A stretch of DNA of 61,363 nucleotides from Chitinophagales bacterium (GTDB lineage Bacteria > Bacteroidota > Bacteroidia > Chitinophagales > Chitinophagaceae): NCBI GenBank assembly GCA_017303455.1, contig JAFLBM010000025.1, forward strand, positions 1 to 61,363, written 5' to 3'. Positions 1 to 8,610 of this stretch are shown piece after piece. The first letter of the stretch is position 1. Each line of letters begins with the position of its first letter. A model generated the notes under the pieces. That model made no database searches, was not told where the DNA came from, and saw only the letters and a program-made list of their open reading frames with translations. A program made the translations under genes and the position numbers.

Positions 1-942
1 GTTATTTATGATCACCATTTGTGTATAATGAATCAAAGGGTCATTAATAATTTCTGATGGAATAAATCTTATCACCCTTTTATTAAGCTCTAATGCTTCA
101 ATAAGAATATTCGATATAAAGCCAATAACTGTATCAGAAAAGTAGATCAGTGTATTAGTGTCATACATTTTATCAATGAGAACCATATTACTATAAAAAT
201 CAGGGCTTAAACTATCAAGGCTCTGATTCGGGTGAGGTTTAAAAACAAAAATGCACTTCTCCCTTAGCTCAAATGCGACTTCGTTAATTGATTTGGTAGG
301 CGCAATTTCATCGAACCCGAATTTCTCTTTACCATTTACATTTGATAAAGGATCTGGCGCATATAAAATAATTTTTTTATCAGTGTACTCCTGCTGTATT
401 GAACTAAAAAAGGTCCTCCGGTCTATTTTCGGTAGCCATTTTTGAATAAATTTTAAATATGGGTTACCAATGACCTTTAATCTTGTCTCAGATATCTCTC
501 TCTTTACCGCTATTTCATAGGCTGTACTGTCAGGTAAAAGTATTGTATCTGGAAGTACCAGTTCTCCTTTATGAATAAACCTCTCAATAATTGAGGTATA
601 GTGATCTACATAAGAGTAAGTTAATATACCCTTTTTTTTTGCCGACTTTAAAAAGGTAAGCTCAATGCTAGAAGAATAAGAAGTCCCTGTGAAAAGAAAA
701 TCCGGTTTAAATTCACTAATATAGTCATCTGGGTCTCTGCTTGCTTTATTAATTATTAAACCAAAATCATCATAAAATTTATAAACCCTGTCAGATAGAA
801 TTTGATACTCTAACTGGTCTTTAAAAATATCAACAATCGCTAAAACCGGCTTTGCTCCACCCGGATCACTAAAGACAAAAAGCCCCTTTCCCGACAAAGA
901 AAATATCTCTTCTATAGACTCAATGCCAGATTGTTTTTGCAT
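1..942 (-). CDS. Surface-polysaccharide glycosyltransferase-like protein, partial (3' end outside window)
   Basis: An open frame runs without a stop from an ATG at 942 to the window edge (314 codons), so the C-terminus is missing. Its start overlaps the stop of the upstream MaoC-like gene by one base (TGATG), which indicates translational coupling. The translation begins MQKQSGIESIEEIF, then shows a glycine-rich turn (FSDPGGAKPV), alternating beta/alpha segments (PDFLFTGTSY, ILTYSYVDHY) and a late FKPHPNQ segment. This pattern resembles GT-B or UDP-GlcNAc 2-epimerase-like folds that act on surface sugars. I do not recognise the exact family; the role is inferred from the fold pattern and the capsule context. 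The DNA is clearly richer in A+T than the genes from 1370 onward. Confidence 0.7.
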   Translation of the reverse strand, partial: MQKQSGIESIEEIFSLSGKGLFVFSDPGGAKPVLAIVDIFKDQLEYQILSDRVYKFYDDFGLIINKASRDPDDYISEFKPDFLFTGTSYSSSIELTFLKSAKKKGILTYSYVDHYTSIIERFIHKGELVLPDTILLPDSTAYEIAVKREISETRLKVIGNPYLKFIQKWLPKIDRRTFFSSIQQEYTDKKIILYAPDPLSNVNGKEKFGFDEIAPTKSINEVAFELREKCIFVFKPHPNQSLDSLSPDFYSNMVLIDKMYDTNTLIYFSDTVIGFISNILIEALELNKRVIRFIPSEIINDPLIHYTQMVIINN

Positions 943-1349
943 CAATTGCCCTTGAACTTATTATTATAAATAATTGCCTCCCCGGATAAAACCGTTTCGT
1001 TCTTGCTATTTAATATAACTGTGTCAAGTTTTGCGCTACCTTTTACATTATCGATCTCAGTAATTGTAACTACTATGCGGTATGTTTCATCAACAAACAT
1101 TGGAGCCATGAAACTTAAGCTCTGTTTTCGATAGATCGTTCCTTCACCCGGAAATTTAGTTCCGAGAATTCTTGAAAAACTTGAAGCAGCTAACATTCCA
1201 TGAATAATAGGAGTTTTGAAGATAGTAGTCTTTGCATATTCATTATCTAAATGAATCGGATTATTATCACCACTAACTATTGCAAATTGCTTGACCTGGT
1301 CCTGGGTAAATAAAATCTCTTCCTCGTACTTACTATTTACTTCTAGCAT
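942..1349 (-). CDS. MaoC-like hotdog-fold dehydratase/thioesterase-like protein
   Basis: This 135-residue protein matches the MaoC/R-specific enoyl-CoA hydratase family. The hydratase signature appears near residues 28-37 (SGDNNPIHLD, holding the catalytic Asp and His pair), followed by the helix HGMLAASSFSRILG and beta strands typical of a single hotdog domain. Family members hydrate enoyl-CoA or enoyl-ACP or act on related acyl thioesters. Placed at the end of a pseudaminic acid operon, it may supply or handle an acyl group for sugar decoration; that is inference. It lies 20 nt after the aminotransferase gene and overlaps the next gene by one base. It is A+T-rich like its downstream neighbour, hinting at a shared, possibly transferred, origin. 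Confidence 0.8.
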   Translation of the reverse strand: MLEVNSKYEEEILFTQDQVKQFAIVSGDNNPIHLDNEYAKTTIFKTPIIHGMLAASSFSRILGTKFPGEGTIYRKQSLSFMAPMFVDETYRIVVTITEIDNVKGSAKLDTVILNSKNETVLSGEAIIYNNKFKGN

Positions 1350-1369
1350 TTTAAAATATTTAAAGTTTA

Positions 1370-2668
1370 TTAAACAGATTTTAGCTCATCGATATTTTCA
1401 AATATCTTCTCCATGGCGTTCACCACATCCATCATATCTTTTTTAGTCATACCAGGCCGCATATACTCATGGGTAAACAATACTTCAAAATGCATTTTTT
1501 CCGTGATGGGGCAAATACCTTTTTCATAGCTGACATCGCCCTTGTACAAAGCAGGGTTAAATGCCCAGGCTGCTTTTTGCTGGTAGATCGGTTGCAGGTA
1601 AAGCGGCTTTACATACCCGGCACCGATCAGCGGGGCGGTTTCCCTCAGTACCGCAGATGGTATTTCTGCTTTCAGGGCATCCACAAATTTATTTCTCTCT
1701 ATACCAGCTATTTCTTTATTGAATTTAACGGGATATACATAATAGGTATTCACTGATCCGTCTGCAAGCATCGGTAAAATCTCAAACGCAGGGAATGCGG
1801 ATAATTTTTCATTGAGGAAAGCCACATTATCCAGCCTTTGCTGCAGCAGGGAAGGGAGCTTCTTTAATTGTTCAATCCCGATTGCACATTCTATTTCCGT
1901 CATCCGGTAATTATAACCAATCAGGTTGGTCAGGTCTTTTTCCTCTCTCGGTGCTGTTACATTTTCTGCATGGTTCCTGATCATTTGGCATCTCTCGGCC
2001 AGTGTTGTGTTATTAGTCGTGATCACCCCACCTTCACCCGTATGAATATGCTTATGGTAATTAAGACTGAAAACACCCAGGTCACCGATAGTACCTACCG
2101 GCTGTCCTTTGTATTTTCCCATGGGTGCCTGTGCACAATCTTCAATTACATAGAGGTTATGTTTCTTTGCCAACGCCATGATGCTGTCCATATCGGCAGG
2201 ATGCCCGAAAATATGAACCACCAGTATTGCTTTTGTCCGGGAAGTGATCCGTGCTTCGATGCTTTTGGGATCCATACAAAAAGTAAGCGGATCAATATCA
2301 GCAAACACCGGTATACCCCCATAGACCAATGGTGCAATAGCACTGGCCGACATGGTATACGGGGAAACGATCACTTCATCACCCGGCTGGATACCAATAG
2401 CGCCTGCGGCAGTGAACAAACCAGAAGTATTGGAATTAACAGAGATAGAATGTTTCACCCCGATCACCCGGCTCCATTCCTCTTCAAATGCCCTGACGGT
2501 TGGACCTCCTAAAAAATCATGTGTCCAGGCACCCAGGTACTGAGACAGGTTGCCCGAGTCCAGTACTTTCATCACTGCTTTCTTCTCTTCCTCACCAATG
2601 GTATTATAAGCCGGGAATAATTGGGTCCGTACCGGGGTACCCCCATTGATGGCTAAAACTTTTGACAT
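1370..2668 (-). CDS. DegT/DnrJ/EryC1/StrS family PLP-dependent aminotransferase
   Basis: The 432-residue protein has the fold-type I sugar aminotransferase pattern: an N-terminal GTPVRTQLFP segment, the VIEDCAQA strand with the PLP-contacting Asp, and FSLNYHKHIHTGEGG holding the Schiff-base lysine. The family transaminates keto-sugars bound to nucleotides, or makes related amino-cyclitols. It differs from the PseC-type enzyme at 7445-8593, so the locus has two transaminases. It lies in a tight minus-strand operon, 9 nt after the oxidoreductase gene. That pairing suggests the oxidoreductase makes a keto-sugar that this enzyme aminates, which is inference. It could also serve the WbpB/WbpD-like route encoded at 12971-14442. 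Confidence 0.9.
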   Translation of the reverse strand: MSKVLAINGGTPVRTQLFPAYNTIGEEEKKAVMKVLDSGNLSQYLGAWTHDFLGGPTVRAFEEEWSRVIGVKHSISVNSNTSGLFTAAGAIGIQPGDEVIVSPYTMSASAIAPLVYGGIPVFADIDPLTFCMDPKSIEARITSRTKAILVVHIFGHPADMDSIMALAKKHNLYVIEDCAQAPMGKYKGQPVGTIGDLGVFSLNYHKHIHTGEGGVITTNNTTLAERCQMIRNHAENVTAPREEKDLTNLIGYNYRMTEIECAIGIEQLKKLPSLLQQRLDNVAFLNEKLSAFPAFEILPMLADGSVNTYYVYPVKFNKEIAGIERNKFVDALKAEIPSAVLRETAPLIGAGYVKPLYLQPIYQQKAAWAFNPALYKGDVSYEKGICPITEKMHFEVLFTHEYMRPGMTKKDMMDVVNAMEKIFENIDELKSV

Positions 2669-2677
2669 ATCAATTTT

Positions 2678-3628
2678 TTATTTTCGGATTGCGGATATTA
2701 TCCTGGTAATTCTTTTATTTAATTCAACGGCCTGTAAAAAATTATCCGTTCTGCCGGAGGTATGCAACATTTTCATACCCTGCTTCACTACTGGTAACAT
2801 ATATTGAGAAAGTATGTTGACCTGCCGCTTTTTTTTATTTTCAACCAGTGCCTTATTTTTTTTACCCGGCGCATAATACCTGATCTCATCTCCGCTATGG
2901 CAAATCACAATCTTCTCATCCGCAAAGAACAGCTCAATTTCAAAAACAGGGTATCCTGCATTTTCAATACCCAGTATGGTTACCGGGCACCCGGCAAACC
3001 TGCAGGAACCAGAAACAGTCGGATCGTACTCAAAAGCATCAAATACGGCTTTCTGCAATTTAAAATTGCTAAACAAAAAAGGCTGGCCAAATAAAAACTC
3101 AAGAAGATCAAATGCATGGCCTCCATTGTTGAGAAAGCCCCGCTGGTACTTAATATTGATCCCGGTGCAGGCGGCCAGGCCATTTGCAGCAAGCCTCCTT
3201 TTTAATTGCTCATACGCTGGTTGAAAGCGGCGGATATAATTGACGAGGACCTTAGTTTCAGATCTTTTATATAACCTGGTAAGCTCATTTAATTCTTTGA
3301 TACTGGCAGCAACAGGTTTTTCACAAATGACCAGGGGAATATTTTGCTGCAGTAGTTGTTCAAGATACCTATAATGAGTCGGTGTTGGCGTTGTAATACT
3401 AACGATATCATACGGACTGAAGTCGGTATCCGCAGCTATGTTTACCGCCCTGGTTTTATAGACCCCGGCTATCTTCTTTGCCTGTTTGGTATCAGCATCT
3501 GCAACAGCGAAACCAATGTTCCTGATCTTCGAAAAGGCCCTGGCATGTGTCCATACCTTTGCCGGATCCTTCAGATCATACAGGGCACCAATGTTTCCAC
3601 ATCCTATTATGAGAGCAGAGTAAGGCAG
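2678..3628 (-). CDS. Gfo/Idh/MocA-family NAD(P)-dependent oxidoreductase with no canonical start codon
   Basis: A continuous frame of about 316 residues follows the pseF stop directly and in the same frame. It carries a Rossmann nucleotide-binding motif at its very N-terminus (LIIGCGNIGALYDL), the strand VSITTPTPTHYRYL, the family signature ICEKPVAAS and a C-terminal beta-sheet domain. Between the upstream TAG (3632-3634) and the Rossmann glycines there is no ATG, GTG or TTG. The only plausible initiator is CTG at 3626-3628, preceded by a run of eight A residues, the A-rich context favoured by Bacteroidota. The next TTG (3074-3076) would remove the NAD domain. It probably oxidises or reduces a sugar nucleotide feeding the downstream aminotransferase. 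Alternatives are TAG readthrough from pseF or a sequence error. Confidence 0.75.
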   Translation of the reverse strand: MPYSALIIGCGNIGALYDLKDPAKVWTHARAFSKIRNIGFAVADADTKQAKKIAGVYKTRAVNIAADTDFSPYDIVSITTPTPTHYRYLEQLLQQNIPLVICEKPVAASIKELNELTRLYKRSETKVLVNYIRRFQPAYEQLKRRLAANGLAACTGINIKYQRGFLNNGGHAFDLLEFLFGQPFLFSNFKLQKAVFDAFEYDPTVSGSCRFAGCPVTILGIENAGYPVFEIELFFADEKIVICHSGDEIRYYAPGKKNKALVENKKKRQVNILSQYMLPVVKQGMKMLHTSGRTDNFLQAVELNKRITRIISAIRK

Positions 3629-3631
3629 CTT

Positions 3632-4327
3632 CTATTTTTTTTGGATGAACGAATACTTGATCTCTGCAATTTTCCAATCTTCCTCGTTATCTATATCCTG
3701 CACTTCCGATTCGGGAACTTCTATTGCAAACGTATTGGCCGATACCAGGCTTTTGGTTTGTAAGAAAACGGACGTATCAAAGAAATAAAACTGGCCGCAA
3801 TCATGAAATGCAGGAGGCAGGTCCTGGGATCGCTTACTGGCATTTTCCGGCCAGTTAAATGATACTTTACCTTCTTCCATTTTGAAAGAACGCCAGATCG
3901 GGAAACTGAAACGGGTGACCGGGATAACAGAATCAGCTTTATTATCAATTAGTAACTGGTAGGCTTTTTTTAATTTTTCGGCTGTTACAAAGGGTGCTGT
4001 GGGATAGATACAACAACCGGCTGCAAATTCTTTCCCGGCTTCCCGGTATTGCTGAAGCACTTCTGCCAGCACTTCGGCGGTAGTTGCAAAATCATTTGAT
4101 GATCCGGCTGACCGCATAAATGGTACGGTTGCCCCTAAGTTCCGGGCAATGGAAGCGATCTCTTCGTCGTCAGTAGAAACCATCACCTCGTCAAAAATCC
4201 CGGAGGCAAGAGCTGCATCAATTGAATATTGTATGATCGGCTTCCCGGAAAATGCTTTGATATTCTTTCGGGGGATTCTCTTGCTTCCTCCCCTGGCTGT
4301 AATAATAGCAACTGCTTTCTGTTTCAT
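3632..4327 (-). CDS. pseF: CMP-pseudaminic acid cytidylyltransferase (PseF/NeuA-like)
   Basis: The 231-residue protein starts with the CMP-sialate synthetase signature IITARGGSKRIPRKN, then KPIIQYSIDAA and VMVSTDDEEIA, and ends with the metal-binding VQDIDNEEDWKIAE. These features define the family that activates nonulosonic acids with CTP. The neighbours PseB, PseC, PseG/H and PseI make pseudaminic rather than sialic or legionaminic acid the expected substrate. The gene ends in a run of eight A residues directly before TAG, and the same frame continues as the oxidoreductase. It starts 12 nt after pseI. The product would be CMP-pseudaminic acid for a glycosyltransferase that is probably encoded beyond the window. 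Confidence 0.93.
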   Translation of the reverse strand: MKQKAVAIITARGGSKRIPRKNIKAFSGKPIIQYSIDAALASGIFDEVMVSTDDEEIASIARNLGATVPFMRSAGSSNDFATTAEVLAEVLQQYREAGKEFAAGCCIYPTAPFVTAEKLKKAYQLLIDNKADSVIPVTRFSFPIWRSFKMEEGKVSFNWPENASKRSQDLPPAFHDCGQFYFFDTSVFLQTKSLVSANTFAIEVPESEVQDIDNEEDWKIAEIKYSFIQKK

Positions 4328-4339
4328 AGTGCGTTGGGG

Positions 4340-5380
4340 TTAAATAATATCCCAGGTAAGGGGTGTTCCTGCCGGCACATCCTTTTGTAATTTTCTTCCT
4401 ACAACAAGATCAAGATAACGGCTCTCCATCCCGCTGCCGGGACGGATTATTTTTATATTATCTGCACTGATCACTTCGCCGGCTTTCATATCCTTACTGA
4501 TATAGATAGATCTTTTAAAGGCCCTGCTTTTTTCTTCTGCTTTTTGTACACCATACTGAACTTTTCCCAGGGCAAGAAAAGCTCTTTCTGATTCAATAAC
4601 CAGTGCTTTTAATTCTTCAGGCTCCAGGGAAAAAGCACTGTCAACCCCTCCGTCGGCCCTGCGTAAGGTGAAGTGCTTTTCAATCACTCTTGCACCCAGT
4701 GCTGTGGCAGCTACAGAAGCCCCGATCCCCATGGTATGATCACTTAAACCAACAATACAATTAAAGAGCTGCTGCAGGTGTGGTATGGTAAGCAGGTTCG
4801 TATTTTCAGGTGTGGCCGGGTAAGAGCTGGTACATTTTAAAAGAACCAGCTCTTTACATCCATGCTGCCGCAAAACTCTTACCGACTCATCTATATCAGA
4901 CAGGTTACTTACTCCTGTAGACATGATCACTGGCTTACCTGTCTTAGCGATCCTCTTGAGTAATGGCCAGTCTGTATTTTCAAAAGAGGCTACTTTATAG
5001 AGGGGAACATTTAATTCTTCCAGGAAATCAACCGCTGATTCATCAAATGGGGAGCTGAAAGCCAGGATCCCCTTTTCTTTGGCCCTGTCGAAAATAGCTT
5101 TATGCCATTCCCAGGGAGTATAGGCTTCTTTATACAGATCATACAGTTCTCTTCCTTTCCACAAAGAGTTTTCATCATTGATCTGGTAAGCTCCCTTAAT
5201 AGTCATGGTATCTGCCGTGTAAGTTTGCAGCTTAATAGCATCTGCTCCTGCGGCAGCCGCTGCATCCACAATAGCAAAGGCCCGGTCAATTGACTGGTTG
5301 TGGTTACCTGACATTTCTGCGATAATAAACGGCTTATGGTGAAAGCCTATTTTTTTATTCCCGATATTAATTTCCATCAT
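4340..5380 (-). CDS. pseI: Pseudaminic acid synthase
   Basis: The protein (about 346 residues) condenses 6-deoxy-AltdiNAc with phosphoenolpyruvate. It has the NeuB-type TIM barrel: PFIIAEMSGNHNQ near the N-terminus, DAIKLQTYTADT, SFENTDWPLL and VGLSDHTMG. The C-terminus is an SAF/antifreeze-like domain (SIYISKDMKAGEVIS, IRPGSGM). GNHNQ followed by the long TADTMTIKG segment is typical of PseI rather than NeuB. The longer frame opens at 5410, but I chose the ATG at 5378-5380 because it is followed by the conserved MEINIGNKKIG and gives a short overlap with the end of the PseG-PseH gene (stop at 5367), consistent with coupled translation. Confidence 0.93.
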   Translation of the reverse strand: MMEINIGNKKIGFHHKPFIIAEMSGNHNQSIDRAFAIVDAAAAAGADAIKLQTYTADTMTIKGAYQINDENSLWKGRELYDLYKEAYTPWEWHKAIFDRAKEKGILAFSSPFDESAVDFLEELNVPLYKVASFENTDWPLLKRIAKTGKPVIMSTGVSNLSDIDESVRVLRQHGCKELVLLKCTSSYPATPENTNLLTIPHLQQLFNCIVGLSDHTMGIGASVAATALGARVIEKHFTLRRADGGVDSAFSLEPEELKALVIESERAFLALGKVQYGVQKAEEKSRAFKRSIYISKDMKAGEVISADNIKIIRPGSGMESRYLDLVVGRKLQKDVPAGTPLTWDII

Positions 5381-6830
5381 ACTGCATGGTATATTTATAA
5401 GAAGCTTCATATTCTGTTGCTTCCGTCTTAGTAAATTTTAATTTTTCGAATGACCGTTGTGAAGCAATATTTGAATGCTTAACATACCCTGTAATCAACA
5501 CGGACCTGCCGAAATCATTTGTAAACGCTTCAAGTCCTTTTGAAAGTATGGTTGTTCCCAATCCTTTACTACGGTAGTTACTATCGATAAGATATCCCAG
5601 TACCGCAACTGATTCCGACACCTGGAACCGGATCTGGGCTACCGGGAGATTTCCTGATTCCACTATATAAAAGTAACTATTGACATCTTTGAGTTTGGCT
5701 GTAAACCAATTATTATGATCCTGCAATTGTATAACCCCGCTGCTGAAAGATTGTTCCCTGACAGCAGGGTCATTCGCCCATTCAAAACAACGCAGCATAT
5801 CTGCCGGCCGTACTTTCCGGGTAGAAAGCTGGCGGGATAAGGAAAGTTTATCGAAAATGCCTTTTAAACGTTCCCCTGCTTTGCCATCAAAAACCGAAGC
5901 CTGCCTGGCCAGGCTTTGCTGTTCTGCATGATCTGTTGTGGTACCCGCTTCTGCCAGGTGAAAAGCAAAACCTTCCCCAGTCAGGTAATTGATCATGTCT
6001 TTTTGATTATCTGCAATTTGTTTCAGGTAAACCACGCCACCAACAGTCATATATTCATACGACACCGTACTGGGAGAACAAACAGCATACGAACAGGATG
6101 ACATCAGCTCTGCAAATTCCCCTGCTGATAAGGAATGTAACAATTTCGCTTTTACCCGGTGGGCGGTAATATATTCTTCTAACTCATCCCGGTACTGGTA
6201 ACCGCCGCCGGTAACGATCCGGAACTCATCAAACCGGTTCAATGCTGCAAGAAATTGAACAACTTCTAAAGTTTTGTTATTGGGATCGGCCCCACCAAGG
6301 CAAATAAGTATGTTTTTGTTTTGCTTTTTTCCGTTCCTGCCAGCGGCTCTTTCAAGAAAAGGTTTTCTTAACAAGCTGTATTGAGGGCCCAGGTAAAACT
6401 GTGTGGCAGGCAATGCATCATAATCTGCGGGGGTTATCCCACCGGCAGAATTAATAATCGCCGCTGCATGGAAAAAACAGGCATGTATATCATCTATACA
6501 GATCAATAACGCTCCGGTTGACCGGATGATCTGCTGGTAGTTTTCACCCAGGTGATAACCATCCAGGACTACCATATCGTTCCTGCCCAAATTGCTGCTA
6601 AACTCTCTTGCTTCTTCCAGGTATTCAATTTCCCCGGGAAGTGAAACAACTGCAGAAAATTTAGCTTTTGACTCAGCAATAACTGAAGCTACCGTGCAAC
6701 GGGTGTATAATACGCAGTCCCATTCGTTGCCGATCATTTCTGCAAGGGCACCGCACCTTACAATATGTCCCAATCCCATCTGGCTGTCACCATCGGCCCT
6801 GAAGAATATCCTGCCTTTTTTAGGTATCAT
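5367..6830 (-). CDS. PseG-PseH fusion: UDP-sugar hydrolase plus N-acetyltransferase for pseudaminic acid
   Basis: The 487-residue protein joins two successive pathway enzymes. Residues 1 to about 330 match PseG, which releases UDP from UDP-2,4-diacetamido-trideoxy-altropyranose: IFFRADGDSQMGLGHIVRC at the N-terminus, then LICLGGADPNNKT and a GT-B style C-lobe (SYAVCSPSTVSYEYM). Residues from about 340 to 487 form a GNAT acetyltransferase of the PseH type (MLRCFEWANDPAVREQSFSS, then YRSKGLGTTILSKGL for acetyl-CoA binding). PseH acetylates the 4-amino group before PseG acts, so the order of domains is opposite to the order of reactions. No separate pseH is present, supporting a functional fusion. 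The gene overlaps the methylase stop by 4 nt. Confidence 0.92.
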   Translation of the reverse strand: MIPKKGRIFFRADGDSQMGLGHIVRCGALAEMIGNEWDCVLYTRCTVASVIAESKAKFSAVVSLPGEIEYLEEAREFSSNLGRNDMVVLDGYHLGENYQQIIRSTGALLICIDDIHACFFHAAAIINSAGGITPADYDALPATQFYLGPQYSLLRKPFLERAAGRNGKKQNKNILICLGGADPNNKTLEVVQFLAALNRFDEFRIVTGGGYQYRDELEEYITAHRVKAKLLHSLSAGEFAELMSSCSYAVCSPSTVSYEYMTVGGVVYLKQIADNQKDMINYLTGEGFAFHLAEAGTTTDHAEQQSLARQASVFDGKAGERLKGIFDKLSLSRQLSTRKVRPADMLRCFEWANDPAVREQSFSSGVIQLQDHNNWFTAKLKDVNSYFYIVESGNLPVAQIRFQVSESVAVLGYLIDSNYRSKGLGTTILSKGLEAFTNDFGRSVLITGYVKHSNIASQRSFEKLKFTKTEATEYEASYKYTMQYDGN

Positions 6831-7435
6831 TTTTCAAACAACCAGAACGTAATATCATCAAAGCCTGCGTTATCATACAAATGCCCCCACAGGAAACCAT
6901 AATCAACCAGTTTTACCGGGAAATTTTCAATAAATAATTTTCCAAAATCTCTTTTAAATAATTTATCAGCCTCCCCCTGGTACTCGATCATTACCGGGGT
7001 ACGGTTAAAATACTCCCCGATAAGGATATACTTCGAAGAATACTCAAACATCTTCTTCATATTAGCCAAAAGATCGTCCGGGTGAATATGGATCAATACA
7101 CCGATAGTGTACACAAGATCAAAACTGCCGGGAGGAAAATTTGAGTCGACAATGGGTCCGTTAAAACTACTATCCGGCTTATACCGGTTTGTAACGATCC
7201 CATAAGCGGCAGGACTTAATTCAATGAGTGATTTTTTCGCTGCCGGGTATATGGCAGATAAAAACCCGATATTCCGTCCAATATTACTCCCGCATTCCAG
7301 GAAAGAATGAACAGGCCCGGCCTTCTTCAGCATTTCCTTCCATCCCTGCACTCCCATATCAAAATCGAAGTCAGAATTCTTTTCAATATAGGATGATGCA
7401 TATTCTTCTTTCCAGAATTTTTGTTGCTCGTTCAT
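6827..7435 (-). CDS. Pseudaminic acid biosynthesis-associated SAM-dependent methylase
   Basis: The 202-residue protein resembles the class I methyltransferase family seen beside pseudaminic acid genes. It has the SAM-binding motif SFLECGSNIGRNIGFL, an acidic residue after the next strand (KKSLIELSPAAY) and the motif DLVYTIGVLIHIHPDDL. The ending (VDYGFLWGHLYDNAGFDDITFWLFEK) is characteristic of this small group. Its substrate is not known to me; O- or N-methylation of the nonulosonic acid or a precursor is the usual guess. It sits between pseC (10 nt upstream) and the PseG-PseH gene (4-nt overlap), so it belongs to the same operon. Confidence 0.85.
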   Translation of the reverse strand: MNEQQKFWKEEYASSYIEKNSDFDFDMGVQGWKEMLKKAGPVHSFLECGSNIGRNIGFLSAIYPAAKKSLIELSPAAYGIVTNRYKPDSSFNGPIVDSNFPPGSFDLVYTIGVLIHIHPDDLLANMKKMFEYSSKYILIGEYFNRTPVMIEYQGEADKLFKRDFGKLFIENFPVKLVDYGFLWGHLYDNAGFDDITFWLFEK

Positions 7436-7444
7436 GTTGATATT

Positions 7445-8593
7445 TTAAAATGTAAGAATGGTTTTGATAACATACTCCTGCTCGTCATCTGTCAGTGTAG
7501 GATACATCGGTAAACTAAGGCAACCTTCATAATATGCTTCCGCTTTTGGGAACTGGCCTTTTCTAAATCCCTGTTGCTGGTAATAAGGTTGCAAATGCAC
7601 AGGTATATAATGTACCTGCGCAAAAATATTATTGGCCCGCAGGTGATCATAGAGTTCTTTGCGGCGTTGGGTATGAACCACATACAGGTGGTAGGCATGG
7701 CCTTCTGTTGCAGGGACCGGATATGTTCTTATTGCAGTACCTGCAAATGCTTCGTCATATCGTGCAGCAATAGCTTTTCTCCGGGCAAGCCCTTCATCTG
7801 CCCGTTTGAGCTGGGAAGAACCGAGTGCCGCCTGGAAATCGGTGAGGCGGTAGTTATATCCCAATTCCTGCATTTCATAATACCAGCCCCCGTGATTTTC
7901 ATGCAATAGTTGCGGGTCTTTCGTGATGCCATGTGTGCGGAGCAACTGCAACTTATCATAAAGATCTTTCCGGTTGGTAGTGATCATTCCTCCTTCTCCA
8001 CAGGCAATATGTTTTACAGGATGAAAAGAAAAAATGGCAAGATCAGCGAATTGCCCGTTACCGCATTTTTGCTGAATGCCTTTTGAGTCTGTAAAATAAC
8101 CCCCGGGTGCATGACAGGCATCCTCAATGATCCATAATTTATATTTATCAGCAATAGCCCTTAATTTCTCCAGGTTTACAGCTCTTCCGGCAAAATCCAC
8201 CGGTACAATTCCTGTATACGTTCCCGGTTTAGCCTGCTCAAGCATGTTCTCTACTGCATCCATGTCGATCAGTAATGTGTTCGGGTCAATATCTGCCAGT
8301 TCCACTTTGCCACCACAATACCGTATGCAATTAGAAGAGGCTGCGAAAGTGATAGGGGTACTGATAACAGTGCTGTTTGCATTAACATCAAGAGCAAGAG
8401 CACATAAATGCAATGCTGCGGTGCCATTAGCCAATGCAACCGCATACCTGGCCCCGATATAAGCAGCAAACTGGTCTTCAAATTCTTTAATAGCCGGGCC
8501 CTGTGTCAAAAAATCTGACAGTAATGTTTTATTAACAGCATCCAGGTCTTCCTGTGTTATATGCTGTCTTCCGTATGGTATTGGTTTCATCAT
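7445..8593 (-). CDS. pseC: UDP-4-amino-4,6-dideoxy-N-acetyl-beta-L-altrosamine transaminase
   Basis: The 382-residue PLP enzyme transfers an amino group to the C4 keto group of the PseB product. The start IPYGRQHITQEDLDAV is typical of PseC. SFHPVKHIACGEGG holds the Schiff-base lysine, and WIIEDACHAPGG carries the PLP-ring Asp. It follows pseB by 17 nt and precedes the methylase by 9 nt. A second ATG three bases downstream (8590) is an equally possible start. The family and context assignments agree. Confidence 0.93.
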   Translation of the reverse strand: MMKPIPYGRQHITQEDLDAVNKTLLSDFLTQGPAIKEFEDQFAAYIGARYAVALANGTAALHLCALALDVNANSTVISTPITFAASSNCIRYCGGKVELADIDPNTLLIDMDAVENMLEQAKPGTYTGIVPVDFAGRAVNLEKLRAIADKYKLWIIEDACHAPGGYFTDSKGIQQKCGNGQFADLAIFSFHPVKHIACGEGGMITTNRKDLYDKLQLLRTHGITKDPQLLHENHGGWYYEMQELGYNYRLTDFQAALGSSQLKRADEGLARRKAIAARYDEAFAGTAIRTYPVPATEGHAYHLYVVHTQRRKELYDHLRANNIFAQVHYIPVHLQPYYQQQGFRKGQFPKAEAYYEGCLSLPMYPTLTDDEQEYVIKTILTF

Positions 8594-8610
8594 GAATTTA
8601 TATATACTAC

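Noticed and set aside
2146..2543. Opposite- and alternate-frame ORFs overlapping the DegT aminotransferase, and similar long ORFs elsewhere
   Set aside because: They lie within well-supported genes, show no family motifs or start context, and look like shadow frames.
3632..3650. Programmed -1 or +1 frameshift on the A8 run at the end of pseF
   Set aside because: The oxidoreductase is in the same frame as pseF, separated only by TAG, so a frameshift would lead into a wrong frame rather than join the two proteins.
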